Source: Ancylomarina subtilis
Lineage (GTDB): Bacteria; Bacteroidota; Bacteroidia; Bacteroidales; Marinifilaceae
DNA: 64,000 bases
Reading direction: 5' to 3'
Assembly (NCBI RefSeq): GCF_004217115.1
Contig: NZ_SHKN01000004.1
Span: 50,206 to 114,205, forward strand
The stretch's first letter is position 1. Each line of letters starts with the position of its first letter. This document shows positions 16,562 through 24,835 of the stretch, in pieces. A model generated the notes under the pieces. The model saw only the letters and a list, made by a program, of their open reading frames with translations. It was not told where the DNA came from and made no database searches. The position numbers and the translations under genes were made by a program.

Positions 16562-18154
16562 ATGATTCTTAGAAAATTTAAGTCACTGCTTTTTATCGGT
16601 CTTTGCTTTGCTTCAGCAACAAGCATAGCACAAGATAAATCCGATTGGCAAAATGGTGTACCCGAAGGTTGCACCACCATTACTGTAGGAAAATCAGCAA
16701 CATTTGACGGATCGGTTATCACATCGCATACCGACGATAGTCACCGCACACGTGGTTGGATGTCCGTTGTTCCTGCCAAAACGCACGATAAAAACAGCAA
16801 GTTCGAACTTTTCGAACGCTCGGCCTACGATAGTTTGCGCATGCCAACCTATCAGCATAAAAAAATTGGTGAAATCGATCAGGTTTCCAAAACCTATCAG
16901 TTTCTAAATACCGCCTACCCTTGCATCAACGAAAAGCAATTGGCTATTGGAGAATCAACCTTCGGCGGACACGAAGAACTATTCTCAGACAAATGTTTAA
17001 TCGACTGTCAAAGACTGGAACAGTTGATGCTTGAAAGATGCTCTACGGCTCGTGAGGCAATTAAAATGGCTGATGAGCTATTAAAAAAATACGGATGGAG
17101 AGACTATGGCGAATGTTTAACCATTGCTGACAAGCAAGAGGTTTGGCATTTCGAAGTGGTCGGTCCGGGTAAAGGCAAAGTGGGTGCCGTTTGGGTGGCT
17201 CAACGTGTACCGGATGATCATATTGCGGTCAATGCCAATGCCTCAACCATCAAAGAAATCGATTTGAAGAATAGCGATTACTTTATGGCTTCTGAGAATA
17301 TCTTCGAGGTGGCTCAAGAGAATGGCTGGTACAATCCTGAAAAGGAAACCTTTAAATGGAATTACGCCTATGCTCCTGAGAGTCGTCGATCTATGGCATC
17401 ACGTCGTAGAGAATGGCGCGTGCTTTCAATGGCTGCTCCTTCTTTAGATTTGGATCCAACAGCTAAAGATTTTCCTTTCTCAGTGAAACCTGATGAGAAG
17501 GTGACTATGGATAAATTGGTTGAGATTTTCAAAGATTATTATGAAGGCACACCATTCAATTTTGTAAAAAACATCAAGCAAGCCGATAAGGATGGCAAAG
17601 AAGCCATTTCTCCTTTTGCCAACCCTTTTATGCCTTACGGCATGAATAAACTTTTCAAAGTGAATGGTGGCTGGGGCGAACTTGGAGAACGTACTATTGC
17701 CCGTTGGTACACCATGTATGCAACCATCATTCAATGTCGTAGCTGGTTACCAGACGATATCGGTGGTATTGCATGGCTGGCTCAGGATAATGTAGCCACA
17801 TCAATCTATATTCCTGTTTATGCCGGCACAACCGATTTGGCACCATCTTACAAAGTAAAAGCCCGTCAGTTGGGATATACGCGAACTTCAGCATGGTGGG
17901 CATTCAACCGTCTAAGCACATTAACCGCACAACGCTGGGGCGATATGCGTCACGATGTGGATAAAGTGTTTGTGCCTTTGCAAAAGCAATATTTCGAAGA
18001 ACAAGCTAAAGTTGATGAGCAATATTTATCCCTTAGCAAGCGCAAACGTCGTGCTTTCCTAACTAATAGAAGCATTAAGCTCGGAAATGAAGTGGTTGAA
18101 AAAGCCTGGGAAATTGGTGATGGTCTTTGGACAAATTACGATGAGAAATTCTAA
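16562..18154 (+). CDS. C69-family dipeptidase (PepD-like), exported
   Basis: A 530-residue Ntn-hydrolase. A signal peptide (LFIGLCFASATSIAQ) is followed by a short propeptide and VPEGCTTITVGK, where Cys37 should become the N-terminal nucleophile after self-cleavage, as in peptidase family C69/U34. SHTDDSHRTRGW, IGESTFGGHEEL, YGWRDYGECLTIADKQEVWHFEVVGPG and VAQRVPDDHIAVNAN are family blocks. Predicted to hydrolyse dipeptides in the periplasm or outside the cell. It is monocistronic, with a terminator before it and a UUCG-loop terminator after it. Confidence 0.9.
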   Translation: MILRKFKSLLFIGLCFASATSIAQDKSDWQNGVPEGCTTITVGKSATFDGSVITSHTDDSHRTRGWMSVVPAKTHDKNSKFELFERSAYDSLRMPTYQHKKIGEIDQVSKTYQFLNTAYPCINEKQLAIGESTFGGHEELFSDKCLIDCQRLEQLMLERCSTAREAIKMADELLKKYGWRDYGECLTIADKQEVWHFEVVGPGKGKVGAVWVAQRVPDDHIAVNANASTIKEIDLKNSDYFMASENIFEVAQENGWYNPEKETFKWNYAYAPESRRSMASRRREWRVLSMAAPSLDLDPTAKDFPFSVKPDEKVTMDKLVEIFKDYYEGTPFNFVKNIKQADKDGKEAISPFANPFMPYGMNKLFKVNGGWGELGERTIARWYTMYATIIQCRSWLPDDIGGIAWLAQDNVATSIYIPVYAGTTDLAPSYKVKARQLGYTRTSAWWAFNRLSTLTAQRWGDMRHDVDKVFVPLQKQYFEEQAKVDEQYLSLSKRKRRAFLTNRSIKLGNEVVEKAWEIGDGLWTNYDEKF

Positions 18155-18180
18155 ATCTCCACACACCATATAAAATTTTA

Positions 18181-18206
18181 AAGCAGCCTTCGGGCTGCTT
18201 TTTTTA
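18181..18206 (+). terminator. UUCG-loop terminator after the C69 dipeptidase
   Basis: AAGCAGCC and GGCTGCTT pair around a TTCG tetraloop, followed by a T run: a textbook Rho-independent terminator. Confidence 0.92.
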
Positions 18207-18351
18207 TGCCTTTCCAAAAGAGAAAAAAGAAAAAGTTTAAACTGAACATGCAATCAAAATGTCTTTACCTTCAAGAAAAAAATAAAATATTGAAAATAAC
18301 ATTCTTGAGTTGTTTTTATTTAGACTCAATTTAAACTATTTTTGTGGATGA

Positions 18352-18732
18352 ATGGAGAAAGTCAAACACAATATAAAAAGAATAGTCTATCTATGCGTAG
18401 GTGTAATTGGTTTATTAATCCTTAATAATATTCTATTTACGCACAGTCAAATTTTATTTGATGGCTCCGTTATTATTCATGCTCACCCCTACAATAAAAC
18501 GAGTAATCCTCCACAGAATCACCATCACGATAAAGATGAATTGCTGATACTGGCAAATATTGCACTCCTTTTCTTTACCGCTGCTGTAATCTATCATTTT
18601 GATAAGACACTTATCAACTCTGATAAAAATGAATTTCAACAAATAAAATACATCACTATTTTATTCTTAAGGAAATTAGGCAGAGCACCCCCCAAGGACC
18701 AACCCCAATTATGCCATAGCCTATTTAGATAA
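18352..18732 (+). CDS. Small histidine-rich membrane protein ahead of a TonB receptor
   Basis: A 126-residue protein with two hydrophobic helices (about residues 10-30, VYLCVGVIGLLILNNILFTH, and 66-85, LLILANIALLFFTAAVIY). Between them is a probable external loop with a metal-binding look: IIHAHPYN and NHHHDKDE. I do not recognise a named family. A TonB receptor gene starts about 115 bp downstream on the same strand, which suggests joint work in metal uptake or sensing. A -7 match (TATTTTTG, 18337-18344) ends only 7 bases before the ATG, so the mRNA may be nearly leaderless. The last 12 residues follow a C6 tract, and another frame stays open beyond it (see findings). Confidence 0.65.
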   Translation: MEKVKHNIKRIVYLCVGVIGLLILNNILFTHSQILFDGSVIIHAHPYNKTSNPPQNHHHDKDELLILANIALLFFTAAVIYHFDKTLINSDKNEFQQIKYITILFLRKLGRAPPKDQPQLCHSLFR

Positions 18733-18848
18733 AGGCAAAACTGCCCTATTAGTATCCTCACACTGTACTAAGCGGGATAATTACATCCAAAATCGAAAAA
18801 AAATCACTTATTCCTCTTGAATAAAACATGGGGAACGAATACTCTTTT

Positions 18849-21206
18849 ATGAAAAATATTATTATCAGCTTGGCATTTCTAATGCTGGCACAATTTAGTT
18901 TCAGTCAGAAAAAAAACAACGATGCCGTTATTGTAGGACACGTTGTTTGTAATGGGAAACATATCCCTTTCCTTAATATTATTATTAAAGGAACAACCAT
19001 TGGTGTTTCAACAGACGCTACAGGTCATTATAGGTTAATCGATCTTCCATTAGGGAAGCTAACTGTTGTAGCTACGGGTATAGGATACAAGAGTCTGGAA
19101 AAAACCACGGTTATAAAAGCCAATGAAACCATCGAACTCAATTTTAATATTGTGGAAGATGTATTGGGTATTGACGAGGTGGTTGTAACTGGAGATAAAG
19201 GAGCTAGTAAAAGAACTGAAGCGCCTGTTATAGTAAGCTCCTTATCACCAAAATTATTCTCTGTGAGTCAATCGGTTGTATTAAGCGAAAGCTTAAACTT
19301 CAGTCCTGGTTTACGTATGGAAACCAATTGCCAAAACTGCGGTTTCAATCAGGTGCGCATGAATGGTATGGAAGGACCTTACTCTCAAATATTAATCAAT
19401 AGCAGACCAATATTTAGTGGTTTAGCTGGTGTTTACGGTTTGGAGCTAATTCCTACCAATATGATTGAAAAAGTGGAAATTGTTCGTGGTGGAGGTTCGG
19501 CCCTATACGGTAGTAATGCTATTGCAGGAACCATCAATATGATCCTTAAGGATCCGCTTAACGATGCCTTCGAAATAGGTGCCAGTTCGAGTTTAATTGG
19601 TGTAGGCGCAGATGGTGCCAGCAATCCTGCTTTGGATTACAATGTCAATTTTAATGCTTCAGTTGTTTCTGATGATTACAAAACAGGTCTCTCTGTTTAT
19701 GGCTTCTACAGAGACAAAGAAGCCTTTGATGCCAACAATGACGGCTTTTCTGAGTTGACACAATTGGATAACACAACAGTCGGTTCTCGATTTTTCCATC
19801 GATTGGGATTCAGGGGCAAATTGGCTGTCGATTTTTTCCATATTAACGAAGAGCGTCGTGGTGGAAATAAATTCAACTACTTACCCCACGAAGCAGATAT
19901 TACTGAACAATTGGAGCACAAGCTTACAACTACAGCCATTTCATACGATCAGTTTTTTAGAGACGAAGATAAACTATCGATTTACCTGTCAGGTCAGAAA
20001 GTTGACCGTGCGTCCTATTATGGCGTTGAGCAATCTCTTGCCGATTATGGTCAAACCGATGACTTCACCTACAATATAGGAGTACAGTATAATGGTAAAT
20101 TAGAGAATTCGTCCTTTGTTTTAGGTGTTGAGAACACAAGTTCTTCGTTGAAGGATAAAAAATTGGGGTACTTCGACTACGCCAACAATATTCATACTGA
20201 TAATATTATAGTTGCTGATCAAACAAGTAGTACAGCAGGACTATTCGGTCAGTACACCCATAAATTAAACAGCTTGAGCATTTCATTAGGAGGGCGATTC
20301 GATCATTATCAAATTAAAGATAAATCCGATAATGGTAAAAGCAAAGACATTAACAAATCGGGTAACGTATTCAGTCCAAGGATAAATATCCTGTATGATA
20401 TTCTTCCTGAATTGCAATTCCGTTTAAGCTATTCTCAAGGTTACAGAGCACCACAAATTTTCGATGAAGATTTACATATTGTTTCATCTACAACCCAACG
20501 AATCATCCACAAAAATAGTCCAAATCTGAAAAAAGAAACCAGCCAGTCTTATATGACCTCTTTGGATTACAACACAAAAATTGGTTCAACTAAAATTGGA
20601 TTCTTAGTTGAGGGGTTTCATACCAGATTGGATAATGCGTTTGTAAATATCGCTTCAGAACCTGATGCAAATAAAGTCGTGGTTTACACCAGAGCAAATG
20701 CTGAAAATGGAGCCGTGGTATATGGTATAAATGCAGAATTAAATATTATTCCATCAAACAACTTCTCATTAACAGCTGGTTTTACATCGCAAAAAAGCAA
20801 GTATGAAGAAGCACAGGATATTGCATTTGGGAAGAAAGAATTTATGCGAACACCTAACAATTATGGTTTCATGACTATCGATTGGGACTTTTCAGACAAA
20901 TGGTGCATCTCAACCTCAGGTAACTATACCGGAAAAATGTATCTCCCATACTATGGTAACACCATTGCAAACCCTATTGAAGGGGAATTAAGAGAGAGTT
21001 CATCCTTTATGGATCTTGGAACCAAAATAGAATACACAACTAAAATCAATGAGGCAGATGTTCAATTTTGGACTGGTGTTAAAAATATTTTCAACGCTTA
21101 TCAGAATGATTTCGACAAAAATGTAGATCGAGATCCAAACTATATTTATGGCCCTGGAAACCCCAGAACGGTGAGTTTTGGTATTAAAATTGGCAACCTA
21201 TTATAA
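18849..21206 (+). CDS. TonB-dependent outer-membrane receptor with CarboxypepD_reg-like N-domain
   Basis: From ATG 18849 this is 785 residues with a clean signal peptide (IIISLAFLMLAQFSFS); an ATG at 18828 would add seven residues before it. Residues 25-115 form a CarboxypepD_reg-like domain (GHVVCNGKHIPFLNIIIKGT), about 120-235 the plug (DEVVVTGDKGASKRTEAPV; VRGGGSALYGSNAIAGTINM), and the rest a 22-strand barrel ending RTVSFGIKIGNLL. The plug carries NCQNCGFNQVRMNGMEGPY, a conserved CxxC subgroup marker. Together with the histidine-rich neighbour this points to a metal or metal chelate as substrate, which is inference. A terminator follows. Confidence 0.9.
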   Translation: MKNIIISLAFLMLAQFSFSQKKNNDAVIVGHVVCNGKHIPFLNIIIKGTTIGVSTDATGHYRLIDLPLGKLTVVATGIGYKSLEKTTVIKANETIELNFNIVEDVLGIDEVVVTGDKGASKRTEAPVIVSSLSPKLFSVSQSVVLSESLNFSPGLRMETNCQNCGFNQVRMNGMEGPYSQILINSRPIFSGLAGVYGLELIPTNMIEKVEIVRGGGSALYGSNAIAGTINMILKDPLNDAFEIGASSSLIGVGADGASNPALDYNVNFNASVVSDDYKTGLSVYGFYRDKEAFDANNDGFSELTQLDNTTVGSRFFHRLGFRGKLAVDFFHINEERRGGNKFNYLPHEADITEQLEHKLTTTAISYDQFFRDEDKLSIYLSGQKVDRASYYGVEQSLADYGQTDDFTYNIGVQYNGKLENSSFVLGVENTSSSLKDKKLGYFDYANNIHTDNIIVADQTSSTAGLFGQYTHKLNSLSISLGGRFDHYQIKDKSDNGKSKDINKSGNVFSPRINILYDILPELQFRLSYSQGYRAPQIFDEDLHIVSSTTQRIIHKNSPNLKKETSQSYMTSLDYNTKIGSTKIGFLVEGFHTRLDNAFVNIASEPDANKVVVYTRANAENGAVVYGINAELNIIPSNNFSLTAGFTSQKSKYEEAQDIAFGKKEFMRTPNNYGFMTIDWDFSDKWCISTSGNYTGKMYLPYYGNTIANPIEGELRESSSFMDLGTKIEYTTKINEADVQFWTGVKNIFNAYQNDFDKNVDRDPNYIYGPGNPRTVSFGIKIGNLL

Positions 21207-21230
21207 ATCTTCTGTCAATATTAGATATGA

Positions 21231-21266
21231 AGGTCGTAACAAACTTAATTTGTTGCGACCTTTTTC
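21231..21266 (+). terminator. Terminator after the TonB receptor
   Basis: A 13-bp stem (21231-21243 with 21249-21261, one G-T pair) with a 5-base loop is followed by TTTTTC. Confidence 0.88.
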
Positions 21267-21343
21267 TTTATCAAGCCTTCAGTTTCTCAAACGGTTTTAT
21301 TCCTGATTAAAAACACCCCATCCATCCATAGCATTTGCAGAAT

Positions 21344-21374
21344 AAAAGCTATTTTTAGCTTTTCTAAAAAGCTA
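21344..21374 (+). promoter_or_regulatory. Three alternating AAAAGCTA arms upstream of the threonine aldolase gene
   Basis: AAAAGCTA (21344-21351), its reverse complement TAGCTTTT (21356-21363) and AAAAGCTA again (21367-21374) allow two mutually exclusive hairpins. The last arm ends 20 bases before the start codon. A regulatory role is possible but unproven. Confidence 0.35.
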
Positions 21375-21394
21375 ATCATTTAAACACAATAGAC

Positions 21395-22423
21395 ATGAAC
21401 AAACGAGGATTTGCCAGCGACAATTTTTCAGGTGTTTTGCCTGAGGTAATGGATGCCATTCAAAAGGTTAATTACGGTCACTCTATGGCCTATGGAGGTG
21501 ATCCTTACACCGCTGCAGCAATAGATAAATTCAAAGAACTGTTTGGTCATGATATCGATGTTTATTTTGTTTTTAATGGCACAGGAGCGAATGTGATTGG
21601 CTTGTCAACTCTAACACAATCGTGGAATTCTGTCATCTGCCCTTCAACGGCTCACATTCAAGTTGACGAATGTGGTGCACCTGATAAGCTGACCGGTTGT
21701 AAATTTATTCCCATTGAGGTAAAGGATGGCAAACTAACGCCTGAATTGATTAAAACACAACTTCACGGTTTTGGCTTTGAACACCACTCACAACCTAAGG
21801 TTATTTCAATCACTCAATGTACCGAGTTGGGAACGGTTTATACCCCTGAGGAGGTTAAGGCCATTTGCGATTTGGCACATGAGCACGATATGTATGTGCA
21901 CATGGATGGAGCACGTCTGGCTAATGCTGTAGCCAGCTTAGATGTTGATGTGAGAGAAATCACCAATAAAGCGGGGGTGGATGTTTTGAGTTTCGGCGGC
22001 ACAAAAAATGGGATGATGCTTGGCGAAGCCGTGATCTTCTTCAATCCGGAGCTTTCAAAAAATGCCAAATACGTTCGCAAACAGAGCATGCAGCTTTGCT
22101 CTAAGATGAAATACATTGCCTGTCAGTTCGAAGCTCTGTTGACTGATGACCTTTGGTTAAAAACCGCTCGTCATGCCAATAAAATGGCTAAGCTTTTAGA
22201 AGCTGAAGTCCGAAACATCCCTGCTATTAAAATCACTCAAGAGGTTCAGACCAACGGCATTTGGGCTTACATACCCAAGGACAAAATCGAGACACTTCAA
22301 AACGAGTATTTCTTTTGGATTTGGGACGAACACGCTGGTGAAGTCAGATGGTTGTGCTCTTTTGACACCACTGAAGAAGATATTAACGGCTTTGTTGCTT
22401 TACTCAAAGAAGAACTTTGCTAA
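21395..22423 (+). CDS. ltaE: Low-specificity threonine aldolase-type PLP enzyme
   Basis: A 342-residue fold-type I PLP enzyme of the beta-eliminating lyase/threonine aldolase family, cleaving L-threonine (or allo-threonine) to glycine and acetaldehyde. FASDNFSGVLPEVMDAI opens the protein; YGGDPYT and VFNGTGANVIGL bind cofactor; VHMDGARLANA carries the PLP-pyridine Asp; SFGGTKNGMM carries the Schiff-base Lys. Length and order fit. The substrate range cannot be read from the sequence. murB follows 35 bp downstream on the same strand and is probably co-transcribed, with one terminator after murB. Confidence 0.9.
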   Translation: MNKRGFASDNFSGVLPEVMDAIQKVNYGHSMAYGGDPYTAAAIDKFKELFGHDIDVYFVFNGTGANVIGLSTLTQSWNSVICPSTAHIQVDECGAPDKLTGCKFIPIEVKDGKLTPELIKTQLHGFGFEHHSQPKVISITQCTELGTVYTPEEVKAICDLAHEHDMYVHMDGARLANAVASLDVDVREITNKAGVDVLSFGGTKNGMMLGEAVIFFNPELSKNAKYVRKQSMQLCSKMKYIACQFEALLTDDLWLKTARHANKMAKLLEAEVRNIPAIKITQEVQTNGIWAYIPKDKIETLQNEYFFWIWDEHAGEVRWLCSFDTTEEDINGFVALLKEELC

Positions 22424-22458
22424 ACATTCAATACTAATTGAAAATTACAAATTGCTAA

Positions 22459-23472
22459 ATGGCTATTCTACACAAAAACTATTCTTTAAAAGCTTACAAT
22501 ACCTTTGGTATCGATGCCAAAGCCGATTACTTTTTCCAATTCGATACGATTGATGAAATTCAGTCTTTTTTAAATGACAACACACTTGAAAACGTCAATT
22601 ACCTAATTCTTGGTGGAGGGAGCAATCTCCTTTTCACGGATGATTATGACGGTTTAGTTCTGCACCCTAATATCAAGGGCATCGAAATTATCGAAGAGAA
22701 TGATGAATCTGTTTTGGTTAAAGCGGGTGTCAATGAAAATTGGGACGAATTTGTAGCCTGGGCAGTTGAGAACAATTACGGTGGAATCGAAAACTTATCG
22801 AATATCCCCGGTGTTGTGGGTGCTGTGCCCGTTCAAAATATTGGAGCTTATGGCGTAGAAGCTTGCCAGGTGGTTGAGAAATTGGATGCCATATCAATCG
22901 AAAGTAAAAAACAAGTTGAATTTCACAACTTTCATTGTGAGTTCGACTATCGCGATTCTATATTTAAAAAAGAATATAAAAACCTTTTCATCATTACTCA
23001 GGTTTATTTCCGATTAAGTAAAAAGCCCGAGTTTAATTTGGAATATGGGGCAATCAAAAAGGAGCTTGAGAACTACGACGAAGTCAACCTAAAGAACATC
23101 AGAGAAGTCATCATCAAGATTAGAGAATCCAAGCTACCCGATCCTGAAGTGATTGGTAATGCGGGTTCATTCTTTAAAAACCCAATAGTCGAAACTCGAT
23201 TTGCAGAGAAACTATTAGCCAAACATCCTGACTGCCCAAATTACGAGGTAGATCATACAAACACGAAACTTGCTGCTGGCTGGTTGATTGAACAATGCGG
23301 ATGGAAAGGCAAACATGTTGGACAAGCGGGTGTTCACAAAGATCAGGCTCTCGTTCTGGTTAATCTCGGCGATGCTAAAGGTCACGAAGTGCTCCGACTT
23401 GCCAACGACATCAAGAAATCAGTTCTGATAAAATTTGGTGTCAAATTGGAGATGGAAGTCAACGCAATTTAA
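22459..23472 (+). CDS. murB: UDP-N-acetylenolpyruvoylglucosamine reductase MurB
   Basis: A 337-residue type I MurB, the FAD/NADPH enzyme that makes UDP-N-acetylmuramate for peptidoglycan. LGGGSNLLFTDDYDGLVL is the FAD-binding segment; NLSNIPGVVGAVPVQNIGAYG follows; FDYRDSIFK has the active-site Arg; NAGSFFKNP has the proton-donating Ser; KFGVKLEMEV has the late Glu. Cytoplasmic. It lies downstream of the threonine aldolase gene in one unit and shares a bidirectional terminator with the convergent mltG. Both murB and mltG act in peptidoglycan metabolism but are on opposite strands. Confidence 0.95.
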   Translation: MAILHKNYSLKAYNTFGIDAKADYFFQFDTIDEIQSFLNDNTLENVNYLILGGGSNLLFTDDYDGLVLHPNIKGIEIIEENDESVLVKAGVNENWDEFVAWAVENNYGGIENLSNIPGVVGAVPVQNIGAYGVEACQVVEKLDAISIESKKQVEFHNFHCEFDYRDSIFKKEYKNLFIITQVYFRLSKKPEFNLEYGAIKKELENYDEVNLKNIREVIIKIRESKLPDPEVIGNAGSFFKNPIVETRFAEKLLAKHPDCPNYEVDHTNTKLAAGWLIEQCGWKGKHVGQAGVHKDQALVLVNLGDAKGHEVLRLANDIKKSVLIKFGVKLEMEVNAI

Positions 23473-23490
23473 ATTGATGAATGAGAAACA

Positions 23491-23527
23491 AAAAAAGAGT
23501 GATTCACACGAATCACTCTTTTTTTTT
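23491..23527. terminator. Bidirectional terminator between murB and mltG
   Basis: The hairpin arms GAGTGATTC and GAATCACTC surround an ACAC loop, with A and T runs on either side, so it can end both convergent transcripts. Confidence 0.92.
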
Positions 23528-23580
23528 GCCCTTCAGTCTCTTTTAACTTTTCAGTTATTTTACCTTTTGACTTTCAATCT

Positions 23581-24651
23581 TTATTTGAAAATCCGCTCCT
23601 TATTCAAGGCTCGTTGATATTTTTCAGCATTCTTATTGTGCTCTCTCAGACTACGGGCAAAAACGTGGTAGCCATTAAATTCAGGACTGGCACAGAAATA
23701 AATATACTTGTGTTTCTCACAATTTAATACCGAATCAATCCCTGAAATCGAAGGCTGTCGGATAGGCCCCGGAGGCAGACCTGCATATTTATAAGTATTG
23801 TAAGGAGATTTAATTGCCTTATGCTTATTTAGCACTCGACGCATACTAAAATCGCCCCAGGCAAACTTAAGGGTCGGATCGGCATCTAGTTTTATACCTC
23901 TTTTCAATCGATTCACATAAACACCCGCAACTCGTGCTTTCTCATCATTTTTTGTGGTTTCCTCATCAACAATAGAAGCCAGTGTACTGATCTCTATAGG
24001 ACTCAAGTTTAACTCCGAAGCCTTTTTCATACGCTCTACATTCCAAAACTTCACATATTCCCTATACATGCGCTCCGTAAACGTCTGAGGAGACATATTC
24101 CAATAAACCTGATAGGAGTTTGGGATAAAAAGTCCGATAACTGTTTCCGATTTAAAACCATAAGGCTTAATATTCGCCTCATCCCTCAGAAAAGTCAAAA
24201 GACTCAACGAATCGGCTTCAATCTGTTTCCCGATCTTCCCGGCAAACTCTTCCAAAGTTCGCGTATTATTAAAGGTTAAATTAACAGGGGCTTGATGACC
24301 TGCACGTAAAAGATTAACCAAATCATTATTACTAATTCGATTTTCAATTCGATATCTTCCAGCCTTTACAGATTGACCATAATGCTTCTTTTCCATCACC
24401 CACTCAAGTGATTCCAGATTCTTAACACACTTGCTTTCTTCAAAAATATGAAGCACGCCTTCCATATCAGACCCCGATGGTATGTGAATAAACAGTTCCG
24501 TTTTCTCTCCCAAATCAATGTTGGATGAAAAAATATCACGGTAGTATTTTAATAAAACAGTTCCGGCAACAACGAATAAGATAAACATCACATAAAGTGC
24601 ATATTTCAGCTTTTTCGATTGAAGCCCCTCAAGTCTAAATAGATTGATCAT
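23581..24651 (-). CDS. mltG: Endolytic transglycosylase MltG
   Basis: From ATG 24651 this is 356 residues; a longer open frame to 24819 is excluded because a good promoter lies inside it at 24684-24713. A membrane anchor (YALYVMFILFVVAGTVLL, about 17-34) is followed by a LysM-like region and the YceG/MltG catalytic domain: GLFIPNSYQVYWN, ASIVDEETTKNDEKARVAGVYVNRLKRG, DADPTLKFA and LPPGPIRQPS. MltG cleaves nascent glycan strands near the membrane and limits their length. The segment usually read as ASIVEKET or ASIVEEET here has Asp in place of the first Glu (see findings). Confidence 0.9.
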   Translation of the reverse strand: MINLFRLEGLQSKKLKYALYVMFILFVVAGTVLLKYYRDIFSSNIDLGEKTELFIHIPSGSDMEGVLHIFEESKCVKNLESLEWVMEKKHYGQSVKAGRYRIENRISNNDLVNLLRAGHQAPVNLTFNNTRTLEEFAGKIGKQIEADSLSLLTFLRDEANIKPYGFKSETVIGLFIPNSYQVYWNMSPQTFTERMYREYVKFWNVERMKKASELNLSPIEISTLASIVDEETTKNDEKARVAGVYVNRLKRGIKLDADPTLKFAWGDFSMRRVLNKHKAIKSPYNTYKYAGLPPGPIRQPSISGIDSVLNCEKHKYIYFCASPEFNGYHVFARSLREHNKNAEKYQRALNKERIFK

Positions 24652-24683
24652 ATTTCTTTGTTTACAGGTCTTCTCCTTACCCA

Positions 24684-24713
24684 CAAATTTATACAAATAA
24701 TTAAGTTTATCAA
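24684..24713 (-). promoter_or_regulatory. Promoter of mltG (-33/-7 Bacteroidota type)
   Basis: On the minus strand, TTG (24713-24711), a 19-base spacer and TAAATTTG (24691-24684) match the TTG-N19-TAnnTTTG form. Transcription should start near 24678, 27 bases before the chosen ATG. Confidence 0.65.
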
Positions 24714-24835
24714 TACCTCTGCTATTTCTGAAAGACAGATTCCCTTTAGAAATAAAGGCAAACAATAGGTCAGAGTTTTCAAATAAATTATCTTTGGATA
24801 CTGATAAAAAAAACGACAACTAAAAAACACATCAT

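Noticed and set aside
24652..24819. Longer N-terminus of MltG
   Set aside because: A well-spaced promoter lies inside this stretch and the extension is not membrane-like; the normal anchor follows ATG 24651.
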